A stretch of DNA of 64,000 nt, from assembly GCA_029224185.1 (NCBI GenBank), contig CM055191.1, positions 20,659,760 through 20,723,759 of the forward strand. Reading direction: 5' to 3'. Position numbers and translations under genes: made by a program. Below are positions 34,677 through 47,369 of this stretch, one piece after another. Position 1 is the first letter of the stretch; each line of letters begins with the position of its first letter. Below the pieces are notes generated by a model that was given only the letters and a program-made list of their open reading frames with translations, ran no database searches and was not told where the DNA came from. The DNA comes from Karalla daura. Lineage: Eukaryota; Chordata; Actinopteri; Chaetodontiformes; Leiognathidae.

Positions 34677-35612
34677 TAGTGCTGAGCGGTTCAGGACTCA
34701 TCCGGGTTAATCACCCGGATCCTTTAACTGACTCATGAGTCATGAATCCGAGGTCTCCATTGAACCGGATCCGCCGGGTCCTAACCGACAGTAATGAGTG
34801 GATCCACTGGTTAAACACACCCGGGTCTGTAACAGATCCCGGTGCATTAATACGGATCCGGCGAGACCTGAGTCCTAAACCGCTAACCGACACTAACCCT
34901 GATCCGTGCGGATCCGGCAAATCCTGAGTCCTGATCCGCTAACCGACACTAACCCTGATCCGTGCGGATCCAGTGAATCCTAAGTCCTGATCCGCTAACC
35001 GACGCTAACCCGGATCCGTGCGGATCCGGCGAATCCTGAGTCCCTAACCGTAACCGACAATAATGAGTGGATCCACCGGTTAAACACACCCGGATCTGTA
35101 AGGAGAGGGGATCCAGAGTCACACCAGGCGTAGCGCATGCACGCAAATGAGTTCAATAAATTCGTTTTATATGTGCCTATCCACGAAAGATTTTATTTTA
35201 TCCACGGAAGACATCATGTGATGTTAATGTTTTTGTCTGTGCTCGAAATGCAGGAAAAGTAGCCTACTGCATGATTTGGAAGCAATTTTCAGACCATGTA
35301 GTGTTAGGGCAATGCACTGATAATTACATTTGGTGGTGATCCGGGAACATTAATAATTAATAATAGTTTGTTTACTTATTTATTCTTATTCTCGGTTGCA
35401 TTTTGCGATTTTGCTGTTATGCCTATGTTTAAGTTTTGTATTATTTTTGGTGTGTTGAAATAAACATTTCTCTTGTTTTTAACCTTAGTTTTATTTAAAA
35501 GTGATTCATTCCGATCACAAGGCACTTTCAAGTGACTCGCAGATCCGGATCAGTTCAGTGAGTGACTCAGAGGGATCCGAATCCTTAAAAGGATCCGAGT
35601 TTCACAGCTCCA
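34677..35612. mobile_element. Non-autonomous hAT-like element (936 bp)
   Basis: The 8-bp direct repeat CCGGCTAA flanks it (34669-34676 and 35613-35620), the hallmark size of hAT insertions. Termini are TAGTGCTGAGCGG and, inverted, TGGAGCTGTGAAA, sharing the T-G-GCTG-G pattern of hAT ends. The interior holds many GGATCC/GATCCG words, a 56-bp tandem repeat and an AT-rich right half. No transposase frame is present. Confidence 0.8.
34867..35043. repeat. 56-bp tandem repeat inside the hAT-like element
   Basis: Three copies and a partial fourth start at 34867, 34923, 34979 and 35035 (exact 56-bp spacing). Each reads CCTGAGTCCT (or CCTAAG), CCGCTAACCGAC, CCGTGCGGATCC. A second pair, AATGAGTGGATCCAC...GGTTAAACACACCCGG, brackets it at 34793 and 35062. 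Confidence 0.9.
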
Positions 35613-35620
35613 CCGGCTAA

Positions 35621-37290
35621 CGGCCGTCTGTTAGTGGACCGGATCACATTAATACTGTAGATATCTGCGCCCGTAATATTTTGAGCTCCCTGGCACTGTT
35701 TAAGCATTATCATCTTACTAAATCAACATGTATAGATATGTTCACCCACTGGTTGTAGGAAATAGATCTTTTAAGATGTTTGATGAGTGTAAATGATGCA
35801 ACAGTTATCTTTTGGTAATGAGTGTATATATATTAATCTATAAAATGAATGGTTTTCATCTAAATTACATTGATTGAGTACAGTAATGACTTTGATATAG
35901 AAATATGATCGTTTTATAAATAACTTGAGTGTTTTGCAGTATTAAATCAGATCGTTATTGGTGCTATTTGTTACTTTGTATAATAATAATAAGAATAATA
36001 ACTTTAAGTATGAATGTTGAGTATGTGGTTTTTTATACAGCCAACAATCTATTTTTAAATACAATGTCTCCATGTTGTTGCACTATTTAGTCATAGTGGC
36101 CTTTTATCACCATTGGAATGTGTATAAGTGTGTGTTAGTGTGTTAAATAGGCATGAGTGTTATGACAAGACAATATGAATGTATATGTATGAATTACATG
36201 AATGTAAACTTTTGACTGATGAACAACAGAAAGAAAAAAAAAGAGGAATATTTTATTGTGATTGTTTGTAAATAAAAGAGATGCAATCTCGGCGAATGAG
36301 CTGTCAACGGCAACCAGTATCATCCCCTCGCTTTTCTCCACCTGTTTCCAGGTACTTAACATTTATTATTGTGGTACCATTCTTGGGACCCGTAATATAT
36401 ATACTGTATATGTATATATCCTATCAAGCAACACCAATGCCCTATAAGCAATACTCAGCTCTGCTTATTGCTTGCTCTTGTTTGATTTCCCAAGTTCCCC
36501 AAATGGAAAAGAGGCTATGAGCAGCAGGTAATAAACAAGAGACGTCAGGCTGTACGCAGGGGCGGAGCTACAGGGTGGCCTGTGGTGGCCTTTACAAAAG
36601 GCCACAGGCAGTTGGCTTCTAGAGATGTGAGGAAAACTAGAAAAATAGCACATCTGAGAATTCATGTTGAGAGGTTGATTGGAAATACATTTTGTACAAT
36701 TGGAAGTACAAAAGATTACCTCGGGCCATAGCCATCAACGGGATAAGGTGAGAAAGTCACCACTTTGGATTAAATTGTCACTGTGCGTTGTGCACTCACA
36801 AACCAGTGCCCAGCTATAGTTCAAGATATGACAGCAAAATCAAGTAAAACTTTGAAAATGTATTGTTCACACAGAAAATTTGTCTCATGTAAAAAAGAAC
36901 TAGTAGAGTAAACGACTTTTAAACGGCAACAGTTTTTCATTTGGTAAAGCATTTGAACCTGCTCTACCAATGAAGTGCGTAACATTTCACGTAACTGTAG
37001 CTTGTTTTCTCTTTTTTTTTTCCTTCTACTTTGGTGCCGCGTCAATGGGTTGTTTCCTTTTTTTGTTATTTTGTTCTTTAATCCAATTATTTTACTTCAG
37101 TGCTGCCTCTTTCACAGCAGTTGCACTGCGCCAGTCTCATTGTTCTTGGACAGTATCATTGGTAGAATTTTAGCAGTTGGGAGAAATAACAAACTTTAAG
37201 AAAGTGATTCACCTTGAACTCACCTGTAGCGTGTCACAGATGCCTGCAGTCTCACTCAGTCATTCATTCTCTTTAAATGTATTCCATGTT
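35621..37290. other. AT-rich intergenic stretch
   Basis: No gene. The only structure I see is the hairpin near 36.6 kb, listed separately. Confidence 0.6.
36557..36609. other. Possible transposon terminus with hairpin
   Basis: CAGGGGCGGAGCTAC at 36557-36571 resembles hAT-type termini. Shortly after, GCCTGTGG-TGG-CCTTT (36578-36593) pairs with AAAGG-CCACAGGC (36597-36609) across ACA: 13 base pairs with a 3-base bulge. No matching opposite end or target duplication was found. Confidence 0.35.
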
Positions 37291-37730
37291 TTTTGCCACA
37301 GCGTCTGCCGAACTGATCAGGGTGGTGAGGAAGAAAAGAGCAGAAAATTGCCTGAGGAGGTTCTTAGAAGTTCTTGGCCGAGTATGAACGATCTCAAGGC
37401 TGAACGTCCATCTTCAGAGAACATTAATGCTCCTGTGTCCACCATGCACAATGTTATCAGGAAGTTTTCCTTGTGTTACTTGTGGAATCATTCTCAGTGT
37501 TAGTCACACAGGTATCAGGGATGGAGCTAACAAAGGAATCTTTGATTGGTGGCGAAAAGACCTTGGACAGCAGACCTTCAGGGAGCTCAAGGTGCAAGCA
37601 TCCCACCTCCAATCATGTGTCACCAACTCCATGAAAGTGGTTTCTACTGTGAGAAACCCTGAAATACATGGCAGCCGTTCCAGAACAAGCAAGAGTCCTT
37701 TTGCACATATGCAACCAAATTAAAGCTTCC
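37290..37730 (+). pseudogene. Possible degenerate Tc1-like transposase relic
   Basis: APVSTMHNVIRKF (37429-37467) resembles the first Tc1 HTH end. RELKVQAS (about 37580-37603) and, in another frame, QLHESGFYCEKP (about 37626-37661) resemble the second HTH and following segment, in the correct order. Several frame changes and a stop intervene. No terminal repeats seen. Confidence 0.35.
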
Positions 37731-40700
37731 CTGCAAGTTACACCGACCCAATGACAATGACATTTTCAATAAAAAAAGAAAACAGAGTTGAAGGAATCCT
37801 AGTAAAGTCTTAAGGCTGTCTACTTGCTTTGGAATATTTGAAAAGCAGAAAAGTACATTTCTATTTGACTGTCAGCATATTGCATTATTTTAGCTTATTT
37901 ATTCATACAATTGACTGATTCACATCAACCACTGTCATGCGTGTTGAGCTGTGTGGAGCACAACTAATAGGTGTTATTTGTTGGTCAATCGGATTTTTAA
38001 AAGAAGTTTCCATATCTTTAAGACATATACACACACATTTTCTCATCTCATCGGCTCTTCCTACTGTACGAGGTAGAGAGTAATAATGTGAAGCAAGGTC
38101 CAAAATAAACTGATTTTTTGACAGTGAAAGACAAGCCCACCATGACACTTGAGGCACTCAAGACCAGTAAGAGAGCACTGATAATAAGCCTGAATACACT
38201 CTGAGGCACAGTATTGTCTGAAACCGCATTAAGCATGCATGCGCTTTAAGATATTAACATGCATGTGTTTGCAACAATAGCCCGTTTTTTTTGTTTTCTG
38301 CATCTTCATTAATTCTATAATTGTTTGCAGCCAGTCATTTACTGCCAAGTTCTGTCAACATCAAAGCATTATTCTCTTCTATTTTTTTCTGCAACCAGAC
38401 ATAGCCCATTAACTTAGCATGCATATTAGATCTTGAGCTAAATAAGTTGCCTTATTAATTGTGAGCGGCAACAACAGCTCCTGGTTGTTATGGGTATAGG
38501 AAGTAGTTTGTCGCTCGTGGCTTGTTTGGTCATGGTGCGTGTTCATCCTGCCTTACGCATGGCCAGTGTGTGTTGGGCATCATAAATGAGGACAGCGGGG
38601 CGTATGTGATGGTAATGCAGCCTCCAGTGCTCTCCTTGCCCATTAATAACCAGGTTGTCTTTGATGTGGCCACGATGGGCAAGGTGGCCCCCTCTTTTTT
38701 TTTTTGCATCAGTTACGGCATGTAAATCTGTCTGCTGTGTTATCTCCTTAACTGCTCAAGGGTCCACCTGAGTTTGTCCACCTGACAGAGAGATTAAAGA
38801 ACCTACAAAGGCTGCATTTCTTCTTTTTGATCAGTGCATAGCGGCCCCGGGAACATGACTGCGGCCCACCTTGCTTTGACAATTCTGCAGAGGGGCACGG
38901 AATATTAAAGCACTGGTAAATGCAGACTGAACTGATTCAGTATGCAGTGGTCAAAGGCCTTTCGGTGTGTACAGTCTTCAGATGTGTGTGGATTTTCCCA
39001 ACATGCCAAAACCACCTAGAATTAGGCAATTTGAGAAACACAATTTCCCCTGGTCTGAAGTGAATAATTTTGTCGCCAAGGTTGTTCCCTGTTAAAAATG
39101 TCCAGCAGATTGATTGGGGTTACTGCAACAAACTTTCGAAGCTTCTTCTGTCACAGAATACATTGTATAACTTAACTTAACATGGAAAACTCATGAAAGC
39201 CCTTTTATTACACATTTGTTAATGTCGATATACTCAGTGGTTTAATAGACCAGTGACTTCATGTGATGTCAAAGGGACAGACACATAGAAATCACCAACA
39301 CTCTGTAGCCCCTTTCAGTGTGTTTCCTTTTCAGAGTGTTTCAACATCTTTCATCTAATTGTTTTGGTTTTGTGGCTCATTCTCACTGTTTTGGCTCCCA
39401 TCGGCAGCCGCAAACCTGCTGTTGTTCTATGTCTGCTGGATCTGTAACACACCTCAAATGCATTCACCTTAAAAAGGGGGACGTTGTCATTTGTTTCTGC
39501 TTCACCAGTGTTACCAACCGCAGATATAAAAGGTGTCAGCTATTTTATTTTATTTTATTTTTTATTCCTAAGTGCTTGAACATCCATTTATCACAGGCAT
39601 CAGGCAAAAGAACCACAGAGAAAAGGGAATGGTCAAAGTTTTCATATTCGCATTTACGCTTGGTTGGTCCACAACATTGACCAAGTGACACTCGAGAAAA
39701 TAATCGAGCCCTCTCAAAATTGCAGCTCCACCACTCCTCGAGAAATTTGTAACACATGGAGCACCACTCTTGACCAACACTGGCAGCCACTAACCACTCA
39801 GTGGCACAGTGGGTTAAGACATTTCTATAGCTGACATTAAATAGTCACTCTTCGGATGGATTCTGTATTTGTGACGAAATTTCATAGAGGCGCCACAAAG
39901 CCACACTTGTGCTGCATTAACAATGGCCACAGGAAGGGAAAGTCTCCGAAGTTGCATTACAATAACCTCGCCTCTTTGATGAGCTCGACCTCAGCAAACA
40001 GCAAATTCTGCTCAAACAGAATATTTTGAATGTCGCTTTATTCACTTTTGGGGGGCTGTAAAAGAAATCGACAGGAACAAAAGCAACTAACTCCATGTTA
40101 TTGTCCGGTATTTACATGTTTGAGCCCAGACTGGCAGACCAACATAAAAGTATTAATAATCATGAATGACAATCCAACGCCTACAGGAAGGTAAAGCTAG
40201 TGTATGTAGTGGAAGTGTTCTGAGTACTTGAATGGTAATGAATTGTGCAGTACAGAAAAGGTCTGGTTCCCCTTTTTCTTCTGTACACATAAAATGCAAT
40301 ACAACCAATTTTTGCATTTTGAAGGTTGTTTAAAATAGTAATCTGTTGTGCTGGTCACAGAATGTCTCACTGGCCTCTAAAGAGCTCTTGACCTTGAGGT
40401 GAATGGTCCCCACACTTTATTATGCTCTAAATCCAATTTCCTCACAGATGTATTTTACATCTGAATATTTCATCTGGAAAAAATAAATAAATAAGTAAAT
40501 AAATGCACACAAGGTAGATCAATCAATAAAACTGTGCATGACATTGTTTGAGTGTTTTTATACCTGCTTCGGGATATCAGATTGGATGTGTATGTGTTTA
40601 ACTGTCTTCTGCTGGCTGCATATGGGTGGATAGCTCATTACCCATTGTCCACGGGCACAATGGCCTGGAGGCCAGGCTATGCTGGCCAAACAGCCCAGAG

Positions 40701-43600
40701 CACAATACCTGTAAACAGCGAGCAACCTAATTGAAAACACAGTCTAGCATCACCATGTTGTCTCACAATGACCAAGCTGATGAATAGGGAGGTGGGCTTT
40801 TAAAAAGACAAGCTCCATGCAATCAAAGGTGGGAGTGTGTTCAAAATGAAAGGCTGCAGCAGAGTCTCTGTTTTAAAATGTTGATTTCATTTTTGTTATT
40901 TCCTCGTCCTGAAATTGCAGGTGCTCTTGTCAATATTGGTTTTGATGTGTATGTTTGGATGCACTGAAATCAGAATAAATAAATAAACAAACAAACATGG
41001 CCAACAGTGATTCAAGATATCTGCATGGTCAGGACATGTTGGCCAACTTGAATCATGCAATGCATTGATTGCACAGCATTGACTTCCTAGCTTTTAAAAT
41101 GTTATGCATCGACTCACTAATGCATTTAACCCTAGTGCTGATTGGTTACAATGTTACTTCATATGAGCCTCTGGGCACTTAATTCAGAGATATAATCATC
41201 CTGTACATTCCAAATGAGGCCTATACGTCCTTTGCATGACACACACGTGTGGAAACGTCCTTCATCTAGGTCAGCGAGTCTACATCCATCCATCACCTCC
41301 ACCCGCCAGGATCTTAAACAAAGCGAGGGAGAGAGAGAGCGAATCTAAAAAAAGGAGCTCTGCGTTACCCATGCTTGGCTGGATGTGGTCTAAGTAACAG
41401 TAATCCAATCAGATAAAGGACTAGTCAACATACAAGTTTTGCTGGATATCTCAGCCGCTGCATGCCCACCACAAATTCACTAGTTCCCTGTCAACTTGTT
41501 GGCTTCCATTACACCGCGCTCTGATGTCACGGACCTAATTCTTTTGACGCTGTTCTTTATGTGTGTTTTGCGATTAGGCTCCAATTTCTGCCTCTGTTTC
41601 CTCTCATGCGCAATGAAGAGCCTCAGCTGTGTCGTTCTCTTTGTCTCCCTATATCCCTTTTCTCTCTCGCCACTTGCTGCGCCTGCTCTGATTTATCCTC
41701 ATGAATACAGTGATACTGTAACTCAAAGCCACCATATGCTTGTTTTGTGTAGCATAGTAGCAGACAATGAAGTGATGTCCTTTGGGGTTTTGGGAGTCTG
41801 GCCCTGTCTACACCTGATCTAAATGTTCAGTGATTAGAAAGTGGTCAGTGGTCTCTGCCTGACCACATTGCATTGGGTTGGATCTTGAGTAGGTGGGAAA
41901 AGATCTGTTCCACAAGCTGGTATCTGTTAAACAACGTTGCATCTGTTCCTATATTTATTGTTGTGCCTTTGTCTGAGTGGATATACAGTCTTCAAGGTTG
42001 TATTTGAGAATTGTGTATCTAACATGAGTAACTATAGTAACGGATGAAGTTGAGGTCAGTGTCTATGGTTTATATAGGCACTGGCTAAGGAACTGAAGAT
42101 ATTTAATTCATAAAATGGAAACTATACAAATATTTTATGTTTTTTTTTTCTAAATTCCATAGATATATGTTTATTCAGAGCACCAGCAAGGGAACTGTAG
42201 ATTATCTCTGTCCCTTTCTCTGCGCCCCTCCCTCAACCAGTGCCGTTCCAGCCATGCTCCCCGAGCTGCTCGTACTGATGCTGCCCAGATGTTCTTTACT
42301 CCAGATCGTTGTCCACAGAAAACAGGGAGGGGTCATCACGTGTCTGACCGTGCTGGTCTTTCTGGGTCGGTCAGCCCTGCTCTTCCTCTCTGCTGCCGTT
42401 ATTTCACTTCCCCGAGGGTGTGGAGTCTGGTCAGCCAGGCCACATGACCTGAGGCCATGGGTAAACTCAGGCAGGTCTTGGGTCCAGAGGTGCCGCCTCA
42501 GATTTGCACTTAGTCGGCCTGAAGGGTCTCTGTGATGGCCTGGATGTGATCATATCTGAGTAGCACTAATCCACTGGGCTGGTTGGGGCGGGTTGGAACT
42601 CTGGTGTCCCATTAAGTTTGGCCTGGAGGATCATAAGTCTGGACTGGCCTTGAGTAACATGATCCGAAGGTCCACAGCGTATAGATACAAGTAAGGCTAG
42701 CAAGGAAGATACAAGCTTTTATCAGACTGACAGGGAGGAGAGAGAGTTGAGATTTCCAGGCCTGAAAGTACAGCTGGGAATCATTCATACATACAATACA
42801 TGGTCTCACTTCCTGTTTGTTAATGTGTGTGCAAGAAGGAAGAACACAGCTTTAACGTGCCAGCGACAAATGTTTGAGTTTGTTCATTTCGTTTGAGGTT
42901 TGTGTGCCATGTTGTCAGTGGTGAAGTAGAGAACATATTGTGACTTTTTCTCCCTTAGTAAAAGGATCGAAGTGTATGCAACAAAGGGGGATCTTGTTTG
43001 TCCTTGAGAGCAACTTGAATAAAGACAATGCAATAATTTGCAGAAGAAAGGATTTTCCTTTGTTCAGTCTCGTTTGACATGGTGGTGAACCTGCTCCATC
43101 CTTCCCACGTGACTGAGCCTTTTGAGCACGGTCCTTTTATGAACCATCATGATATTATCTGCTGTCTCCACGGACCTGTTTTCCCCGGGAATGTTCTGTA
43201 CAGCTATTTCTGATGCATTAAGCACCTTTTCATATCTTAAGTTGCCTTTGTTCCCGCCTCTTTAAAATGTGACACTGGCATCAAGTTTAGAATAATCCGG
43301 ATTTTAAACAAAAATCTGTCAGATGATAGGGTAAAGCATTAAAGACATACTTTTTAAAAAACAAGTGAGTAATGCCATAATGATCATAATAATAGTGGTG
43401 TTTTTCTCTGTAGTTTCCAGCACATGATAGGATAAGCTCTGACTGTTCCAGTGACTCTCAGTGGGAACCAGCACACATGGTAAATACCCCAACAATAATC
43501 ATCCTTTTAATGCATATATGTTTTTGCATGTGTAGAGTATGTTTACGGGCTCTATTTCAATGATATTTAGGTGAGTGGTTCAAAACATAATATGTATGAC
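37731..43600. other. Gene-poor intergenic region
   Basis: No supported exon. Short A-rich AAATAAATAAATAAG runs near 40480-40505 and 40975-40990. Nothing else recognised. Confidence 0.55.
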
Positions 43601-46600
43601 TCTTAATACAGAGGGTCACGAGTGGGAGAAACACCTAATGAGGTGAGTAATTTAGGATCAGAGGATTTACTTTACCGCACAAACTCACACCCTGCAGGCA
43701 ACATTGCTCAAATTAAAACTGATTCAATCAGATTCAATTATGTCCCGAGGAGATGCCCCCGTTAGGTTCCCGTTTTTCTTTTCTTTTTGAGGGTTCAGCT
43801 CTTGATATTAATTGGGTCCCGTCTCGTCTCACTTTATTGAACATGACAGTCCAAGCGGTCGCCACGAAAGAAAGTGGAGGAGTCGAAAGAGGGGAAAAAA
43901 CGGAATAATTAAAGTGAAATTACCGACCAGTTAATTTGCCAATTATGGCCAATTAGCCAGCACGTGGGGAGGTGTGAAAATTATAACAGGCTGTGATACT
44001 CAAATGAGCATTTTGACACGGTGACCTGTTTTGGCCTTCAGGGGGGGACACATGGATATTTAGAAGACAACAGTGGTTTAAGACAGATTTGGGGTTTCCT
44101 CACAATGGACACACAGACAGAGAGCATTGATTCGAATTTTAAAGTCTAAGGCGCTTGATACTGCAAGATGGCGGATCGAGGATGATGTCGCGTTGCATTG
44201 TCCTGGTGTTTCTTGACCAGAAGGAGTGAATTTGCTCGTCTTAGCAGCAAAAACAAAGGGAACGAGCGCAACCCTAGTCGTAGCTTGAGCTGGCAGCGCC
44301 AGGGGAGCAGAGGGCAGCAGGTAGCAGAAGGGCAGGTGAGCAAGGAATTACGCATTAACACAACAAAGACACCCCCAAGGACCGACCTGGCAGCATTCCT
44401 CTGGTTTGTCACTCAGTGCATTTTGATTATAGGTCGGTGGGGTGTTGCCAAGTTTATTTTATGCTCTACGAGCTTCAAAAAAAGTGGGAGCACTTGTTCA
44501 GTGGGACGAGAAACGGAGGACTAATGAAAGTGCCCTCAATGTCTGCCATGACTGCAGAGTCGGAGCAGAACAACCTGCCGTGAGGGAGTGTAGTGGCACT
44601 CGTGCTGTGCTCCGTTCCAAACGTAACAGTTTTCGTATGGCTCAGAGGTTATCGAAGGGATGAATGTTAAGCGCTTCGCTTCCCAGCAGTAATAAGCGAC
44701 GGCGAGCAGTCGCAGATGAGCCGTTGATCCAAACAAAAACTCTGCGTCAGGGAAAAGGCGCCGCATTAATTCCTGCTGGTGATTCTGGTATCCGGTGCAT
44801 CTGAGTTTTCTCCTCTCGCATGTCAAGCCGGCGAGCAGGCAGACAGAGAGCCGCGTCTCCGGGTCACGTTCAAAGTGAATAATTTCTCTCTCCTTCTTCT
44901 GCCTTGAGAAGACCTGAGAGGAATGAAGTCAACCATTAGCCCCATGTCTCCTCAGCACAGATCTGCAGGAGCGGGGACACTCACTTTGACACCAGCTAAA
45001 CAGGGAGCTGCACTCTTTTGTTCCTCTATTTGTACCAGCCAGCCAGGTTCCTCCTTTCGCCAAACTGGGAGGATTAGGGAGGCGCGGTATATCAATTAAA
45101 GAGCCCAATATGTCCCCTCAAGGGATGCTGGGTGTTCAGGTTCAAATATCTGGAGGAGGGGTGGTGATTTGGTGTGGCAGAGAGGCCATTAGTGGGGCTA
45201 AGTGACCAAGAAAAATAGTAGTGGCATCAGCATAAAATCCCCCAATACTGCAGCTTACAACCATGTTTACGCAGTCTTTTCTGTTCCTCACTGGCACTTT
45301 TCATCTTTGTGACACGGAGAAATTAATGTATCTGAAATGCTGCCAGGTTAACTGCTAAAATCTTTGCCTGTGGTCAAAAGTAGCATGCCTGAATGTGCCA
45401 TTGTTGTAGTTTTCTCCTGTGGAAATTTTGTTGTGGCACAAACCTTGAAGCGGTGGTGAGCTTTATTTGCTGTTAGATAAAGGAATACTTGTATCCCAAG
45501 ACCGCAGTTTGACCTCCTTCACAGCCCATGAATTGATTTCATTCAGAAGTGTAGAATTAGCAAGGCCAGTGTCAATTGTTGGAAAAGTTCTTTGAGAGAG
45601 CTGAAAAATAATCAACATAGCCAATTTGCCTTGCAATTTCTTAATTCTTAAGGAAATTTGTCCATACCACCGTACAATGCCTCGCACTGTATGACACACT
45701 TCAATGGGGATGAATGTGTTTACATGATTTTTACTGCTCCTGAGGTCATTCGTATTACTTGGTGCCAATCCTTTCAGCTTCCAGTTCAGCGAGATTCAAT
45801 ATTTCTTTTGACAAGACATTTGATATCCCCGCAGCCCAGTGATTCCTCGCATCGAGCCGTCACATTCTTCCATACATGAGGTGTGAATGAGGGGCCACGG
45901 TGACGGACACAGGGCTCTCAGGACCCTCGTTACAGTGAGCAACTGTGTGAGGCTTCGGTGTCCTGACCTCGCCGACCCCTGCCACATTCATCAGCTGTGA
46001 CTCCTGGAGCCCCGCAGGCAACACACAAACTACACAACACACACTGTTGACAGAAATACAACTTAACGAAGGATTACATTGTTCAAATATCATTTGACTT
46101 TTTGATGCGACCCACCGCCGCGTGAATAAAAATAAGATAATGCTCACCTTTAACAATGAAACAGCAAGATTAGAATTTATTTTCCTGTTTTCAAGGCATT
46201 TGTGTGAGAGGTTTATTTAAAAAAAAAATAGCGCGGCTGTTTGGTGCACAGGAACAAATCTGACGAATATTGGTAAAAGAAAGTACACCTCAATGCTGCA
46301 CATCGAAAAAGAAAAAAGGATCAGTTGAGTAATTATTGTTGTTGAGATTTTTTAAAATCTGCCTTCATTTACATTTAAAGAAGAATTTCCTTGTTGTTAA
46401 TGTTAATATCGAAAAGTTTCATCCTTCAACTAAACAATGACATGGAGTCATTCTCTGTGGGGAAAAAACTCAAAAATTCAACAATCTTTCTTTACGTGAT
46501 CAAAAGGTCAAATTCTTCAGCTCAGGGCAATTTTCTAATTCTGTTATTTGAAGAAAAAAAAAAAGAAATTTATTCAATTAATTCAGTCTGTGTCCGAAGA

Positions 46601-46930
46601 CTTAACAGTAAGGACAGTCTGCCACGATTCATCATCAGGGCACTGCTGTCGTCCAGTCAGGCTGACTGAGCAGCCAATTACAGCAACGAGACACAGGTTG
46701 CAAAGCTGGTCAAAGTTGGAATTGTGAAACACTGTCGTGTTTTTAAAATTCCTGCAAGGGAAAAGACTGAGGAACCAATTATGATAACAAGAATGCCTCC
46801 TCAGGACGGCAATGGAAATAATGAAAGACAGGCTTTCCATAGATTTATTCTGCTTGATTTGGTTGCTTTGCTGAGGCCAAAGATATTCAAAAACAGCACT
46901 TATAGCCTTAAGCAGCATTATTAATTCACA
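43601..46930. other. Gene-poor region with AT-core motif clusters
   Basis: No supported exon. 43905-43963 contains clustered TAATTA/CAATTA-type cores (AATAATTAAAG, GTTAATTTGCCAATTATGG, CCAATTAGCC), a texture often seen in conserved non-coding elements near developmental genes. This cannot be confirmed without alignment. Confidence 0.35.
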
Positions 46931-46936
46931 ATAAAG

Positions 46937-46958
46937 GGAGAGAGAGAGAGAGAGAGAG
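46937..46958. repeat. (GA)n microsatellite
   Basis: About eleven uninterrupted GA units followed by G-rich sequence. Confidence 0.9.
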
Positions 46959-47342
46959 GGAGAGGGGATAGGATTCAAAGCAAGGGGGAAATGTTTCCTT
47001 GAACATGCACTTGAGTCCAGTCCGATGCGCTTTTGCACACGGTGTGGTATGCCTGTCTGAGTTCACAAGGCAATCCTCCCTCCAGGTCTGAGAACTGCTC
47101 TGGCCCCCACAGACCCCAGGGCACCGCATTCATATGGCGGCCGGGCCGCGTATTAGACACATATGGTGCCGCAACAGATTTAAGAAATAAGCTGTCATCA
47201 AATAATCAAATCATTCATGTTTCAGGGAGCAATAATGAAGGTATGTGAGCAGACCTTGTTCCTAGTGGGACGCCTTTGTGTGTGCTTGGTGTGCCTGTGG
47301 ACAAAGGCCTGTCACTGTCTCCTCTCCTCGCTTCTCCGTGGT

Positions 47343-47367
47343 CACACACACACACACACACACACAC
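47343..47367. repeat. (CA)n microsatellite
   Basis: Twelve CA units. Confidence 0.9.
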
Positions 47368-47369
47368 GA

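Noticed and set aside
44164..44174. CAAGATGGCGG, a YY1-like motif that might mark a promoter
   Set aside because: No CpG-rich context, first exon or start-codon evidence around it.
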